A stretch of DNA of 64,000 bases, taken from the NCBI GenBank assembly GCA_000799755.1, contig JUHI01000021.1:1-64000 (forward strand), read 5' to 3'. This DNA comes from Martinezella tropici. GTDB lineage: Bacteria; Pseudomonadota; Alphaproteobacteria; Rhizobiales; Rhizobiaceae. Both the position numbers and the translations under genes were made by a program. Under the pieces are notes generated by a model. That model was not told where the DNA came from, did not search any database, and worked only from the letters and a program-made list of their open reading frames with translations. This document shows, in pieces, positions 24,758 to 33,630 of the stretch (position 1 is its first letter; each line of letters opens with the position of its first letter).

Positions 24758-26053
24758 ATGGAAGCCGAATATGTGACGACGCCCTTTGGGCGGCGGCCGA
24801 TGACGCTTGCCATGTTGATGGCTCAAAGACGAGCCGAACATGGGAAGCCGATCCGGTCCGCAGACAAATGGAAAATTTATCGAGCGCTCTGCGAAGCCAA
24901 GCCTCTTCTCGGGGTTACCGATCGCGCGCTGGCCGTTCTCAATGCGCTCTTGAGCTTTTATCCGAAGAACGAACTATCGGATGACGCCAACTTGATCGTA
25001 TTCCCTTCGAACGCTCAGTTATCCCTGCGCGCTCACGGCATGGCAGAGCAGACCATTCGCCGCCACCTGGCTGCGTTGGTCGCTGCCGGTCTACTCGTCC
25101 GCAGGGACAGTCCCAATGGCAAACGCTATGCCCGCCGAAACAGGGCAGGGGACCTCAACGAGGCCTATGGCTTCTCATTGGCGCCTCTTCTCGCACGCTC
25201 GGAAGAGATCGAACGCCTCGCAGCCCAGGTCGCTGCCGAGCGCCTTCATATCCAGAGCCTGCGCGAACGCATCAGCCTCCACAGGCGCGACATTACCAAG
25301 CTGATCGAAACCGCTCTTGCCGAAGCAGTCCAGGGGCCCTGGGACGCCATCTATGCAGGTTTCCGTTCCCTGATCGACAATGTCTCCCGCTCTCCCATCG
25401 CAGCAGAGCTCGAAGCTCTTCTGAGCAAGCTCGGCCGTTTGCATGATGAAATCATCAACCAATTGGAAAAGCACGTAAAAGCGTCGAAACTGAGCGGCAA
25501 TCCCCATCACAATGAGCGGCACATACAGAATTCAGACTCCGAATCTCAAATTGAATCTGAAGGGGCAGCTAAATCGCAAAACTCACCGCAGATCGCCGCA
25601 CCACGGACAACACCGACAACCGAAAACACCCCGACGAGAAACAGCGAGCCGAGCACAACAAAACCTCCAAAATCGAACTCAGTCTCCCGCAAAGAGCATC
25701 GAACGGACCTGAAATCATTCCCGCTCGATCTCGTTCTGCGCGCCTGCCCAGACATTGCGGCCTATGGACCAACAGGCTCGATCAACAACTGGCGTGATCT
25801 GCTTGGAGCCTCGATCATCGTCAAATCAATGCTCGACATCAGCCCTGGGGCCTATGAAGAGGCCTGCACAGTCATGGGGTCGGAAAATGCTGCAACCGTG
25901 GTTGCCTGCATCCTGCAGCGCGCCCCGCAGATCAATTCAGCAGGCGGTTATCTCCGCAATCTCACGCAGCGAACAGAAAAGGGGGAGTTTGCCATTGGCC
26001 CCATGCTCATGAGCCTTTTGAGGGCGAACACAACGGAACGAAAGGTGGCCTAG
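24758..26053 (+). CDS. repC: replication initiator RepC
   Basis: The 431-residue RepC has the family start (MTLAMLMAQ and KWKIYRALCEAK), an N-terminal winged-helix region (about 55-140; LSLRAHGMAEQTIRRHLAALVAAGLL), a long helical middle, a low-complexity Asn/Thr/Ser/Pro-rich linker at about 245-310, and a conserved C-terminal domain (DLVLRACPDIAAYGP onward). It initiates replication of the replicon. It is separated from repB by 156 bp that hold the ctRNA, and it follows AAAGGAA. In repABC replicons the origin lies inside repC; the A-rich linker-coding stretch is the candidate here. Confidence 0.97.
   Translation: MEAEYVTTPFGRRPMTLAMLMAQRRAEHGKPIRSADKWKIYRALCEAKPLLGVTDRALAVLNALLSFYPKNELSDDANLIVFPSNAQLSLRAHGMAEQTIRRHLAALVAAGLLVRRDSPNGKRYARRNRAGDLNEAYGFSLAPLLARSEEIERLAAQVAAERLHIQSLRERISLHRRDITKLIETALAEAVQGPWDAIYAGFRSLIDNVSRSPIAAELEALLSKLGRLHDEIINQLEKHVKASKLSGNPHHNERHIQNSDSESQIESEGAAKSQNSPQIAAPRTTPTTENTPTRNSEPSTTKPPKSNSVSRKEHRTDLKSFPLDLVLRACPDIAAYGPTGSINNWRDLLGASIIVKSMLDISPGAYEEACTVMGSENAATVVACILQRAPQINSAGGYLRNLTQRTEKGEFAIGPMLMSLLRANTTERKVA
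25500..25710. other. candidate replication origin (A-rich segment inside repC)
   Basis: This stretch is strongly A-rich on the top strand and encodes the low-complexity linker of RepC. In studied repABC plasmids oriV maps within repC to an AT-rich part of the coding sequence, so this is the best guess. No iterons are evident. Confidence 0.45.
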
Positions 26054-26459
26054 CCAATCTCATCTTCAATGTGAAAGAGCCGATACCGGTTCCATCTCGG
26101 TTCTGAATTCGCAGGACCATCCAAGTCTGACAAAACGCATCGCAGACGGCTCTCGTTGGCGTGGAAGGAGGCGTGCGGCATTCATATAGAGCTAGCGGAA
26201 GCAAACATGGAGATCGCTTCCGGTTCGTGTTTTATCTTAATGAAAACAATCGGCTGAGGAGTACATAAAATTCGGCCAAAGTGACCAAATTAGCGATGGG
26301 AAACGCGCCTATCGCCCGCCTTTATAGGGATTTTATGCCGCCTTTGCCGATAAATGTCCATAGGTTTCTCGCGTATACGGTCGATCCAGCACCGTGGAGA
26401 CGTCAATCAACGATCGAGGCCCTCGTATGGAAAATTTCCCGTCCTTGCTCTCCGCCCTG
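26054..26459. other. gene-free stretch downstream of repC
   Basis: This 406-bp interval lies between the convergent repC and L,D-transpeptidase-like genes. I see no supported gene and no clear terminator hairpin. The stretch around 26220-26285 is AT-rich. Confidence 0.45.
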
Positions 26460-27461
26460 CTAATCGCAGATCGGTATCGGCTTGGCAGGCGGCGCCGGAT
26501 GGTCCTTCTTGTATTGGACAATGACCGGCTCAAGTGTTTCCTTGGGCCAGAATTTCGGGGCACCGATCTCCTTCAGGCAGGACTCGTTCCAGTACAATCC
26601 GGATTGAGCAGGTGATTGCCCCGCGGCAACGGCCTTGGCGACCGCCTTGATGTCTGAGGACTCCGGATAGATATAGAGCGAAGTTGGATTGTCCTTCACC
26701 ATTGAGATGATCTGATTGGCGTCCGACGCCGCCCAGCTCGTGCAGCCATCGCTGCGCCCGCCGGCATATTCCACCAGCTTCCCGAGAGGAACGTATCCGT
26801 CCCGGTTGGCGTAGGGGCTATGCGGGTCCTTCTTCATGCATATGCCGGCAACCTTCGCTGCCGCGTGTCCGCCGATCGCCCGCTGACGCGCATTGGCTGT
26901 CTCGCCTTCACCATCGAACTGGAGGAATGTACGAAGATAGGCGGTATCCTTGCTCTGCGGGAGACGGTAATAACCCTTGAAACTCGTCTTCGTCTCCTCC
27001 GTGACGTAAGAGCCTCCCATCGTCAGGTTCGAGTCCATCGCGTTGCCGAAGTTCTTCGCGCACATACGTCCATTGCCGAAATCGACGACGCCTTTGAGAT
27101 CGCGGCCGCTGCCATGGCCTGATGAAACTACGCGGAAAGTCTGTGTCGCCTCGCAGACAATATAGAAGCGTCCCGCGGACTTGCCGTCGTTCGGAGTGTT
27201 CGGGCGGGTCGCGTCCATGGCAAAATAGCAGGGATTTCTAACTTTCCCCTCGCTTACTTTCCGCATGTAGAGCGCTCGGGCCCTTTGCAGGACGGGTAGT
27301 GCAATCTGCCCTTCGCCCGTGCCGACATAGGCTCCCAGCCAAGCTGGAATATCCGGCTGCCGTGCCGCTGCCAGGGATTGCGATGTTGCGGGAATAAGGA
27401 TGGCGAGGGAGCAAAGGCTGAGCGTCTGGGCGACGCTTCGAAGGGCATATCTCAACCGCAC
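26460..27461 (-). CDS. exported murein L,D-transpeptidase-like protein (YkuD_2 type)
   Basis: About 333 residues with a signal peptide (MRLRYALRSVAQTLSLCSLAILIPATSQSLA is split at its cleavage region near SLAAA). The mature part resembles the murein L,D-transpeptidase catalytic-domain family: HGSGRD, then GNAMDSNLTMGGSYVTEET, GGHAAAK, and GGRSDGCTSW carrying the putative catalytic cysteine. Such enzymes act on peptidoglycan in the periplasm. A GTG at 27461 with AGGAG 10 bases upstream is the best start; a TTG at 27545 would precede the signal peptide with unrelated residues. It is an isolated gene next to repC. Confidence 0.75.
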   Translation of the reverse strand: MRLRYALRSVAQTLSLCSLAILIPATSQSLAAARQPDIPAWLGAYVGTGEGQIALPVLQRARALYMRKVSEGKVRNPCYFAMDATRPNTPNDGKSAGRFYIVCEATQTFRVVSSGHGSGRDLKGVVDFGNGRMCAKNFGNAMDSNLTMGGSYVTEETKTSFKGYYRLPQSKDTAYLRTFLQFDGEGETANARQRAIGGHAAAKVAGICMKKDPHSPYANRDGYVPLGKLVEYAGGRSDGCTSWAASDANQIISMVKDNPTSLYIYPESSDIKAVAKAVAAGQSPAQSGLYWNESCLKEIGAPKFWPKETLEPVIVQYKKDHPAPPAKPIPICD

Positions 27462-27857
27462 GGAATTGGTTCTCCTATCAAATATCCCAGGCCCGGATGC
27501 ATCGCTGCCGGTAGAGGCGATATTGACAGCCTGTCTGCCCCACAAACCACGCTGCCATGCACCCAGATCCAGAAATCACAGTTGTGCGCCGCTTTGCTGA
27601 ACGAGACCCTAACAGGAGCGGGAAATCCTGACTGCCAACGAGAATTGTACGCCTGCTGCCGGCCTTCCGCCCGCTTTGCGCCAGCATTCTCCAGCGATCG
27701 CGGCGCAAATATGGCAGACTTCGGGCGAGCGACGCACAACAAAGGCTCGCGGCCGAAGATCGGGCGGTTCTTGTCGTGCACGCGGCTGGTGCTGGAGCTC
27801 AAAGCAATATCCGCAAAAGTGCGTGTGCCCTTCCGGGATTACGCAGGATAAAGATTT
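27462..27857. other. gene-free stretch
   Basis: This 396-bp interval lies between two leftward genes. Open frames on either strand look like chance frames in GC-rich DNA, and no repeat or hairpin stands out. Confidence 0.45.
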
Positions 27858-28466
27858 CTAGCGAAACCACTGGCTCGACCGGTATCGGGCGTACTCGGCC
27901 ATTGCCGCCGGTGCCAGGTCTTGAAGCTCCTTAGGGCCAGGGCGTCCTTTAAGATGGATGAATATCGGCCGGGGCTTGTCCGTTTGCGTGATCGCCAGAT
28001 AGGTGGTTTCAAGGGGCCGCTTGGTGAGCCATTCCGACTCATGACCAAAGGTAATATCCACCTTGGAGCGGTCGAGGCGGTATTCGCTGACAAATGGTCC
28101 GGTGCAGCTCGTTTCGACGATCGATGTCTGATCCAGCAGCACTGCTGTCGGCGTCCGCAAGAGGGTGGACACTCCAGAAACGATCGTGAAGACGATACAC
28201 CAGACGGCCCAGACGGCAATCCTCCGACGCGTGAAGAACGGACCTTCGTCCAGCATTTCCACTCCCGGTCCGTAGCGATTGGGCCTGCGGACGGATGCAG
28301 AAAAGCTCGCAACGATCGCCATCTGCATCAGAAAGCTGCTCAGGAATATGGCACCCATGCGATGACCGCAGTCGAAACTCGAAAGGAAGCCATTGTCTAA
28401 GAGCACCATCGCGCCACCCCACGTTGCGGGTGAAGTTACAGGGTGTCCCCAAAAAAACTCTTCCAT
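27858..28466 (-). CDS. membrane protein of unknown function
   Basis: About 202 residues with two hydrophobic segments (around MGAIFLSSFLMQMAIVASF and IAVWAVWCIVFTIVSGVSTLL) and a C-terminal soluble half of about 110 residues. I do not recognise it. The start is uncertain: the ATG at 28466 is used, with alternatives at 28499 and 28409, none with a convincing ribosome site. No operon partner is evident. Confidence 0.55.
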   Translation of the reverse strand: MEEFFWGHPVTSPATWGGAMVLLDNGFLSSFDCGHRMGAIFLSSFLMQMAIVASFSASVRRPNRYGPGVEMLDEGPFFTRRRIAVWAVWCIVFTIVSGVSTLLRTPTAVLLDQTSIVETSCTGPFVSEYRLDRSKVDITFGHESEWLTKRPLETTYLAITQTDKPRPIFIHLKGRPGPKELQDLAPAAMAEYARYRSSQWFR

Positions 28467-28577
28467 GAATGCTTCAACATGACGGCAATGTCGAAACATG
28501 CGCTGTGCCTGAACCCTATCGCCTAAACGTCGTTGCGATGTTTCTTGCCTTGAGCGCCGTGAGCTTTTCTTCCACCT

Positions 28578-28600
28578 ACGTCACGTCACGTCACGTCACC
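28578..28600. repeat. short tandem repeat (CGTCA) x4
   Basis: Four consecutive CGTCA units lie at the 3' end of the GFA-family gene and include its stop codon. Coordinates are approximate to a few bases. Slippage here would change the C-terminus of the protein. Confidence 0.6.
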
Positions 28601-29005
28601 CGGGCGCGGCGCCGTGTGCTTCTGTAAGCGGGGCAGGCCGTCGTCCATGTGAAGGAATGGCAATTGCTCGCTCACATATCCATGCACCGTTGGTGCATAG
28701 AATTCCGGATGGTCCATCGCACCCAGCATCAGAAATATCTGATGGTCGATGCGTGCATCCCGATAGGCGATTGGCGCCCCACAGTTCGGACAAAAGCTTC
28801 GTTTGACAGGATATTGTCCATAGGTCGCTTCCTCACGGCCTCGAAAAGTCAGGTCTTTCGTCAGGAAGCCCACGAAAGCCGCAACGGGTGCGCCGCTTGC
28901 CCTGCGGCAATCGCTGCAATGACAGTAGCTCGTGTAGAACGGCTCCGCCGAAGCCTCGAACTTAATCGCGCCGCAACGGCAGCCTCCTGTGTGAAGTCGC
29001 GTCAT
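28586..29005 (-). CDS. GFA-family protein (CENP-V/GFA zinc-binding domain)
   Basis: The 139-residue protein has the zinc-binding cysteine pattern of the GFA family: GGCRCG (8-13), CHCSDCRR (about 28-35) and FCPNCG (about 72-77). The prototype is a glutathione-dependent formaldehyde-activating protein, but most family members are uncharacterised. The ATG at 29005 follows GGGGAG, so the longer upstream frame is rejected. The last codons and stop are formed by the CGTCA tandem repeat. It is a single gene. Confidence 0.88.
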   Translation of the reverse strand: MTRLHTGGCRCGAIKFEASAEPFYTSYCHCSDCRRASGAPVAAFVGFLTKDLTFRGREEATYGQYPVKRSFCPNCGAPIAYRDARIDHQIFLMLGAMDHPEFYAPTVHGYVSEQLPFLHMDDGLPRLQKHTAPRPGDVT

Positions 29006-29163
29006 TGATTGGCTCCCCGCTGAAATCCGCAATCTGTTTGAGACGTTGACGCGGCGAATGTATCGGCACAAAGCCATGTCCGCAAATGACGCTTGGTCGC
29101 GGCTTGAACATCATCGACACGAAGGACGCCGCCGGTGCTTTGCCGAGCGGCCAGGTATCAGGC

Positions 29164-29189
29164 AAAAGAAAAAGGGCCCCGAAGGGCCC
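29164..29189 (-). terminator. intrinsic terminator of flgE
   Basis: On the minus strand GGGCCC-TTCG-GGGCCC (29174-29189) is a perfect stem with a UUCG tetraloop followed by TTTTTCTTTT. It lies 22 bp past the flgE stop. Confidence 0.88.
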
Positions 29190-29211
29190 CCGTGACTGGT
29201 CGAAGCGAAGT

Positions 29212-30534
29212 TTAGCGCTGGAGATTGACCAGAACGTCCAGAAGGTCGGAACCGGTCTGGAATACCTTCGAGTTGGCCGTATAGCTCTTCTGTGCCTGGA
29301 TCATGTCGGTGAGCTGGCCTGCCAGGTCGACGTTCGATGCTTCCAGCGAGTTCGACTGGATATAGCCGAGGCCGTTGCTGTTGGCGAAGCTCGTAACGGT
29401 CACGCCGGAATCGGCATTGGCTTGATAGACATTGCCGCTCATGAGCGTCAGCTTGTCCGGGCTTGCAACGGTCGCCAGCGGAATCTGGTAGATCGCCTTC
29501 GGGTCGCCCTTCGCGTAGTTGGCATAGACGACGCCGTTCTTGTCGATGGTGACACCGGTAACGGGGCTTGCCGCCTGTCCATTGGTCGAACCGGTGGACG
29601 CGAAAGCCGAGGCTTTCTGGGTCATGCTGGTGAGATCCATGGCGATCGAGCCGGCAGTCGTCGGATCGGTGATGGTGAACTTGCCGCCACTTGCCATATT
29701 GCCGTTTGTATCGAAGGTCAGCGTGCTGGTGGCAACAGGACCGGAAGAATAGGGGAAGGACGAGCCGCTACCTGAAGTATTGGCGTCGGCATTACGGAAG
29801 ACGCTGACTTCCCAAGTACCTGACGTTGCCGGCGTTGGCGGATTCGTGGTGTTATCAGCGGGCTTGGCATCGGCAGTTTTGGTATAATAGACGTCATACA
29901 TGACGGTGTTGCCAAGCTTGTCATAGCCGACGACCGAGCTCTTCTGCGTGTTGGCGGTTACTGTCGCGCTGTTTGCACCGTTTTTGCTCGGCAGTGTGTT
30001 CGGATCGGTAACGGTTGTCGCATTCGAGTTGAGGTTGCCGGTAAAGCTGCCCGACGTCGAGGCCGAGTTGGCAAGGCCGCTCTGATTGACATTAATCGGC
30101 ACCAAGCCGTCAAAGCCGTTGACGACGACGGCCGGAGCACCCGATGCATAGGAATAACCCATCAAGGTATAGCCGGCAGAGTTCACAAGGTTGCCGTTGG
30201 CATCCGGGGTGAAGTCGCCGGCGCGGGTCAGAACCGTCGAGCCGTCTGCGCCCTGCACCACGAAGAAGCCTGCGCCGCGGATCGACAGATCGGTGCCGGA
30301 GTTGGTGGATATGGCATCGCCCTGCTGCGTCACCGAATAGCTGACATTCGTCTCGACGCTGCCGGAATTGTAGCTGCCGCCGCCCGAAGGCAGGATCAGC
30401 GACGAAAAGCTGGTGCTTGCCGCCTTGTAACCCGTTGTGTTGACGTTGGCGATGTTGTCCGACACGGTGCTAAGCTTGTTTGCTTGCGCGTTCATGCCGG
30501 AAACTGCCGTTTTCATGCTACCAAAGATGCTCAT
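29212..30534 (-). CDS. flgE: flagellar hook protein FlgE
   Basis: The 440-residue protein has the N-terminal flagellar rod/hook motif (SIFGSMKTAVSGMNAQANKL, then SDNIANVNTTGYKA at about 26-39), the central FlgE domains rich in Ser/Thr/Gly, and the C-terminal hook motif ending SNVDLAGQLTDMIQAQKSY...LLDVLVNLQR. It polymerises into the extracellular hook. The ATG at 30534 follows GAGGAACC. No other flagellar gene is present in the window, and the gene has its own terminator, so it is an orphan. It may be a second hook gene in addition to a chromosomal flagellar cluster. Confidence 0.93.
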   Translation of the reverse strand: MSIFGSMKTAVSGMNAQANKLSTVSDNIANVNTTGYKAASTSFSSLILPSGGGSYNSGSVETNVSYSVTQQGDAISTNSGTDLSIRGAGFFVVQGADGSTVLTRAGDFTPDANGNLVNSAGYTLMGYSYASGAPAVVVNGFDGLVPINVNQSGLANSASTSGSFTGNLNSNATTVTDPNTLPSKNGANSATVTANTQKSSVVGYDKLGNTVMYDVYYTKTADAKPADNTTNPPTPATSGTWEVSVFRNADANTSGSGSSFPYSSGPVATSTLTFDTNGNMASGGKFTITDPTTAGSIAMDLTSMTQKASAFASTGSTNGQAASPVTGVTIDKNGVVYANYAKGDPKAIYQIPLATVASPDKLTLMSGNVYQANADSGVTVTSFANSNGLGYIQSNSLEASNVDLAGQLTDMIQAQKSYTANSKVFQTGSDLLDVLVNLQR

Positions 30535-30635
30535 TGGTTCCTCGCACGTTGCTGATGCCGGCACGATAACCAGATTGACTTGCGTGAAACTGGTTTTTTC
30601 CCGACGGCAAAGGCGAGGAGACCTCTTCGCACCGC

Positions 30636-31352
30636 CTATTGTGACGGCAGATGCGGCGCCGGAAAATCCAGAACGCGGTTGGTGTAACTCTCGATCAGCG
30701 CGCTGAATGGCGTCCCGTCCGGCAGTTTCAGCACGGCATGATGTTCAAGGACAAACGAAGGAAGAGCAAGAGGCGCAGTTCCCGATGGCGGCAGATCGGC
30801 GCCGGTTTCCCATCCTTGCGGGAGAGGCGACCAGAGTAGTTTCGCCGACAGGTTGGTGCGGGAGAAGTTGAGCGCCTGGACGGCGCGGCCGAAGGCGATA
30901 TCGCTCGTATCGAGCGCTTTGTTCATCTCTGGCGTCAGCTTGGCCGGTACATACCAATTATCCGCCTCGGACAGGATACGATCGCCGCAGGCCAGGCGCA
31001 CGCGGCGATAGGCGATGGGTTCGTCGGCTCCGACGTCAAGCAATTTCCGGACTGCTTCATCCGCTGGCTTGTCCTGGCCACGCACGCGCTGCGCGACGAT
31101 TTTCGAGCCTTCCGGTGCAAGCTTATGTGCGGCGCACCAGCGGTCGAGCGTTAGCGTGGCACTCGCATTGCTGAGGAGATCGGCGTTCAGGGTTTGCAGG
31201 ATTGCGAGCGCCTCCAGACGCGAGGTCGGCGTATCGGGCCACTGGGAGGCGGCCGGCATCTCCTGCGCCGCCGCCGTCTGTGCGCCAAGCGCGATGGCGA
31301 CGGAACCGCCGAGGGCGATCATGCGGACGAAAGACGAAGACTTTGGCGGCAT
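30636..31352 (-). CDS. exported protein with possible UbiC/chorismate-lyase-like fold
   Basis: The 238-residue protein has a signal peptide (MIALGGSVAIALGAQTAAAQ region) and then LEALAILQTLNADLLSNASATLTLDRWC..., DEPIAYRRVRLACGDRILSEADNWYVPA and RAVQALNFSRTNLSAKLLWSPLP. The combination of a YRRV-type strand, an EADNWYVP segment and an FGRAV stretch resembles the chorismate pyruvate-lyase/UTRA fold, but a periplasmic location would be unusual for that enzyme. The function is therefore not assigned. The ATG at 31352 follows GGAGGG. It lies 101 bp upstream of flgE on the same strand. Confidence 0.7.
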   Translation of the reverse strand: MPPKSSSFVRMIALGGSVAIALGAQTAAAQEMPAASQWPDTPTSRLEALAILQTLNADLLSNASATLTLDRWCAAHKLAPEGSKIVAQRVRGQDKPADEAVRKLLDVGADEPIAYRRVRLACGDRILSEADNWYVPAKLTPEMNKALDTSDIAFGRAVQALNFSRTNLSAKLLWSPLPQGWETGADLPPSGTAPLALPSFVLEHHAVLKLPDGTPFSALIESYTNRVLDFPAPHLPSQ

Positions 31353-31523
31353 GCGATGAAACCCTCCGCGCGGGATGTTTTGACGAGGCGAAATCTGATG
31401 GCCGAAAAATGCACCGCTGGCATAGATGGCAGGCTCGCCGCTGTTGGCAAGGCCTGAAAGTACCGTTACCGGCAGGCGCGGCAAACGGCTGCAAAGCAAG
31501 GTCACCTTTGCCCTGCGGTGTAC

Positions 31524-32153
31524 TTACGATCCGATCGCATTCAGGCTCGTGACGGCCATCTGAATGAGCCCGGCGGTGGCGGCGAAGGCCAATGCGGAGA
31601 CGAACAGCGCTCCCAGGATCAAAAGGCCATCTCTCGCCATCAAGGCAACCGAGATCGCTACGAGTGCAAAGACCGGCAGGTAGTTGCCGAGCGGGATCGG
31701 CAGGGCAATCGCGACCGCGAGCAGGAAGATCGGAAAGGACAGCAGCCATTGCATGGTGCCGCCAGTGAAGACGGACAGCCGGCCGGGGCGAACGACAGCT
31801 TCGATCCTGGCGAGGATCGGCGCGCTGTAACGCACGATGAGTTCCACGACCGACGGCGAAAGCCTGCGCCGACTGAGGAAGGCCGGTAGCCATATGGTCC
31901 GCCGGCCCAGCGCGATCTGTGCCGCCACCAGGGCAAGTGCGCTGCCGAATACGATACCGAACGGACCGGGTATCGGAATCAGCGCGGGCAAAGCGAGAAA
32001 GAGGATGGTAAAGGCCATGCTCGTGCGACCGAGGCCGCAGAGCACTTCGCCGACGGAGATTCCGTCCTGCTCATGGGCGAGCCTGGCGAGGTCGCGCAGG
32101 CGAGCGGAGGCAGTATCGTCAAGCGATGCCGTGCCTGCTGTCTGCTGCGTCAT
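31524..32153 (-). CDS. exoD: ExoD-family exopolysaccharide synthesis protein
   Basis: The 209-residue membrane protein has the ExoD pattern: a cytoplasmic N-terminus (SVGEVLCGLGRTSMAFTILFLALPALIPIP, with the glycine/proline-rich first membrane entry) and about four further hydrophobic segments. ExoD proteins were named for effects on exopolysaccharide production and alkaline sensitivity in rhizobia; their biochemical role is not established. Full length for the family. It stands upstream of the exported unknown protein on the same strand and downstream of a small secreted protein gene. Confidence 0.88.
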   Translation of the reverse strand: MTQQTAGTASLDDTASARLRDLARLAHEQDGISVGEVLCGLGRTSMAFTILFLALPALIPIPGPFGIVFGSALALVAAQIALGRRTIWLPAFLSRRRLSPSVVELIVRYSAPILARIEAVVRPGRLSVFTGGTMQWLLSFPIFLLAVAIALPIPLGNYLPVFALVAISVALMARDGLLILGALFVSALAFAATAGLIQMAVTSLNAIGS

Positions 32154-32201
32154 CCGACGTCACCCGACATGTTCACTGAACCGGTTTGCCTGGATGGAGC
32201 T

Positions 32202-32513
32202 TCAGGCCTCATCGGCCCCCTCGCTCTTTCCCTGAATGAGCTTGATGACCGTCGCGCAAGCCGGATTGCCCTTGTCGAGCAGGTCGGCGGGGCTGCTCCA
32301 GCCGGTAGAAAGACCGATGACGGTGGAGATCGCCCAGAAAGTGTCTTCCGATGCACGCTTCGCCAGCGCGGGGACCTCGGAGGAGAGGCACGCCTGCGAT
32401 TGCCTGACCATTTCGACCGGCTGGCCGGCGGCGACGGCATGTCGCTCGATCTCGGCTTGAAGCGGGCCAAGGGCGAAGGTTGCAAAGAGGGCTGCGAGGA
32501 GATTGGAGATCAT
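32202..32513 (-). CDS. small exported protein of unknown function
   Basis: The 103-residue product begins with a probable signal sequence (MISNLLAALFATFALGPLQA) and then a helical soluble part with two cysteines (SQACLSS and NPACATV), consistent with a periplasmic disulfide. I do not recognise the family. It is 48 bp upstream of exoD and 69 bp downstream of terC, all on the same strand, so the three may share a transcript. Confidence 0.65.
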   Translation of the reverse strand: MISNLLAALFATFALGPLQAEIERHAVAAGQPVEMVRQSQACLSSEVPALAKRASEDTFWAISTVIGLSTGWSSPADLLDKGNPACATVIKLIQGKSEGADEA

Positions 32514-32582
32514 GTTTGTACCTTGTCGGAAATCTGTTTGAAGCGGGGAGGGAGTGCCCGCACCGTGCGGGCACTCGAGACA

Positions 32583-33566
32583 TCAGGCGTTTTCAGCCTT
32601 GTCGCGCGTCTTCAGCAGGCTCCAGCCGACACCGCTTGCGATGATGGCGAAGGTGATGCCAAGCGACAGGGCGGCCGGAAATTTTTCCAGGCCCAGCATG
32701 TCGGCGACGAAGATCTTCGAACCGATGAAGACCAGCACGATGGCGAGCGCCGGCTTCAGATACTGGAAGCGGTGGATCATCGCGGCGAGGGCGAAGTAGA
32801 GAGCACGCAGGCCGAGGATCGCGAAGATATTCGAGGTGTAGACGATGAAGGGGTCGGTGGTGATGGCGAAGATCGCGGGAACCGAGTCCACGGCAAAGAT
32901 CACATCGGCCACTTCGATCACCACGAGCGCCATGAAGAGTGGCGTGATGAACCAGACCATCTTGCCGTTCTGCGGATGCGGCTGTTTGACGAAGAAGCGC
33001 TCGCCGTGATGATGGTCGGTGACGTTGAACCGGTTGCGCATAAAGCGCACGAGCGGGTTCTTCGAGACATCGGGCTCCGTATCCTTCACGACCAGCATCT
33101 TGATGCCGGTCACGATGAGGAAGGCCGCAAAAATATAGAGAAGCCACGAGAATTCGGCTACCAGCGTCGCGCCGACGCCGATCATGATCGCGCGCAGCAC
33201 GATAACGCCGAGAATACCCCAGAAGAGCACGCGGTGCTGATAAAGGCGTGGGACGGCAAAGAAGGCGAAGATGAGGGCGATGACGAAGACGTTGTCGAGA
33301 GCCAGTGTCTTTTCGACCACGAAGCCTGTCATGTAAGCAAGGCCGGACTCGGCACCGAGATACCACCATACCCAACCGCCGAAGGCGAGGCCGAGCGTGA
33401 TGTAGAGGACGGAGAGCTTGATGCTCTCGCCAACGCCGATTTCCTTGTTTTCCTTATGCAGGACGCCAAGGTCAAAAGAGAGGATGGCGACGACGAGCGC
33501 AAGGAAGCTCGCCCACATCCAGAGCGGCTTTCCCAGCCACTCGACGACGAGCAAAGACGTTTCCAT
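32583..33566 (-). CDS. TerC-family integral membrane protein
   Basis: The 327-residue protein has about eight or nine transmembrane segments and the TerC/Alx signatures: ALDNVFVIALIF with membrane acidic residues (about 72-83), and EVADVIFAVDSVPAIFAITTDPFIVYTSNIFAILGLRALYF in the second half, the acidic residues of which line the presumed metal path. Members are linked to manganese or calcium export and to tellurite or alkaline response. The ATG at 33566 follows AGAGG. Its leader contains two hairpins (33592-33630) that could regulate it. Confidence 0.92.
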   Translation of the reverse strand: METSLLVVEWLGKPLWMWASFLALVVAILSFDLGVLHKENKEIGVGESIKLSVLYITLGLAFGGWVWWYLGAESGLAYMTGFVVEKTLALDNVFVIALIFAFFAVPRLYQHRVLFWGILGVIVLRAIMIGVGATLVAEFSWLLYIFAAFLIVTGIKMLVVKDTEPDVSKNPLVRFMRNRFNVTDHHHGERFFVKQPHPQNGKMVWFITPLFMALVVIEVADVIFAVDSVPAIFAITTDPFIVYTSNIFAILGLRALYFALAAMIHRFQYLKPALAIVLVFIGSKIFVADMLGLEKFPAALSLGITFAIIASGVGWSLLKTRDKAENA

Positions 33567-33591
33567 GACGGAAAACCTCTGTCGGCGCAGT

Positions 33592-33630
33592 GTCGGAAAG
33601 GTCCGACATCGCAAGAGCGCCGACGGCTCT
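33592..33630 (-). promoter_or_regulatory. structured 5' leader of terC (two hairpins)
   Basis: On the minus strand, GTCGGA-CCTT-TCCGAC (33592-33607) and AGAGC...GCTCT (33614-33630) form consecutive stems 26-64 nt before the terC start. TerC genes of other bacteria often carry a manganese riboswitch (yybP-ykoY). I could not match its conserved core here, so only the hairpins are claimed. Confidence 0.35.

Noticed and set aside
33592..33630. Calling the terC leader a yybP-ykoY manganese riboswitch
   Set aside because: The conserved core of that riboswitch could not be found by eye; only the two hairpins are supported.
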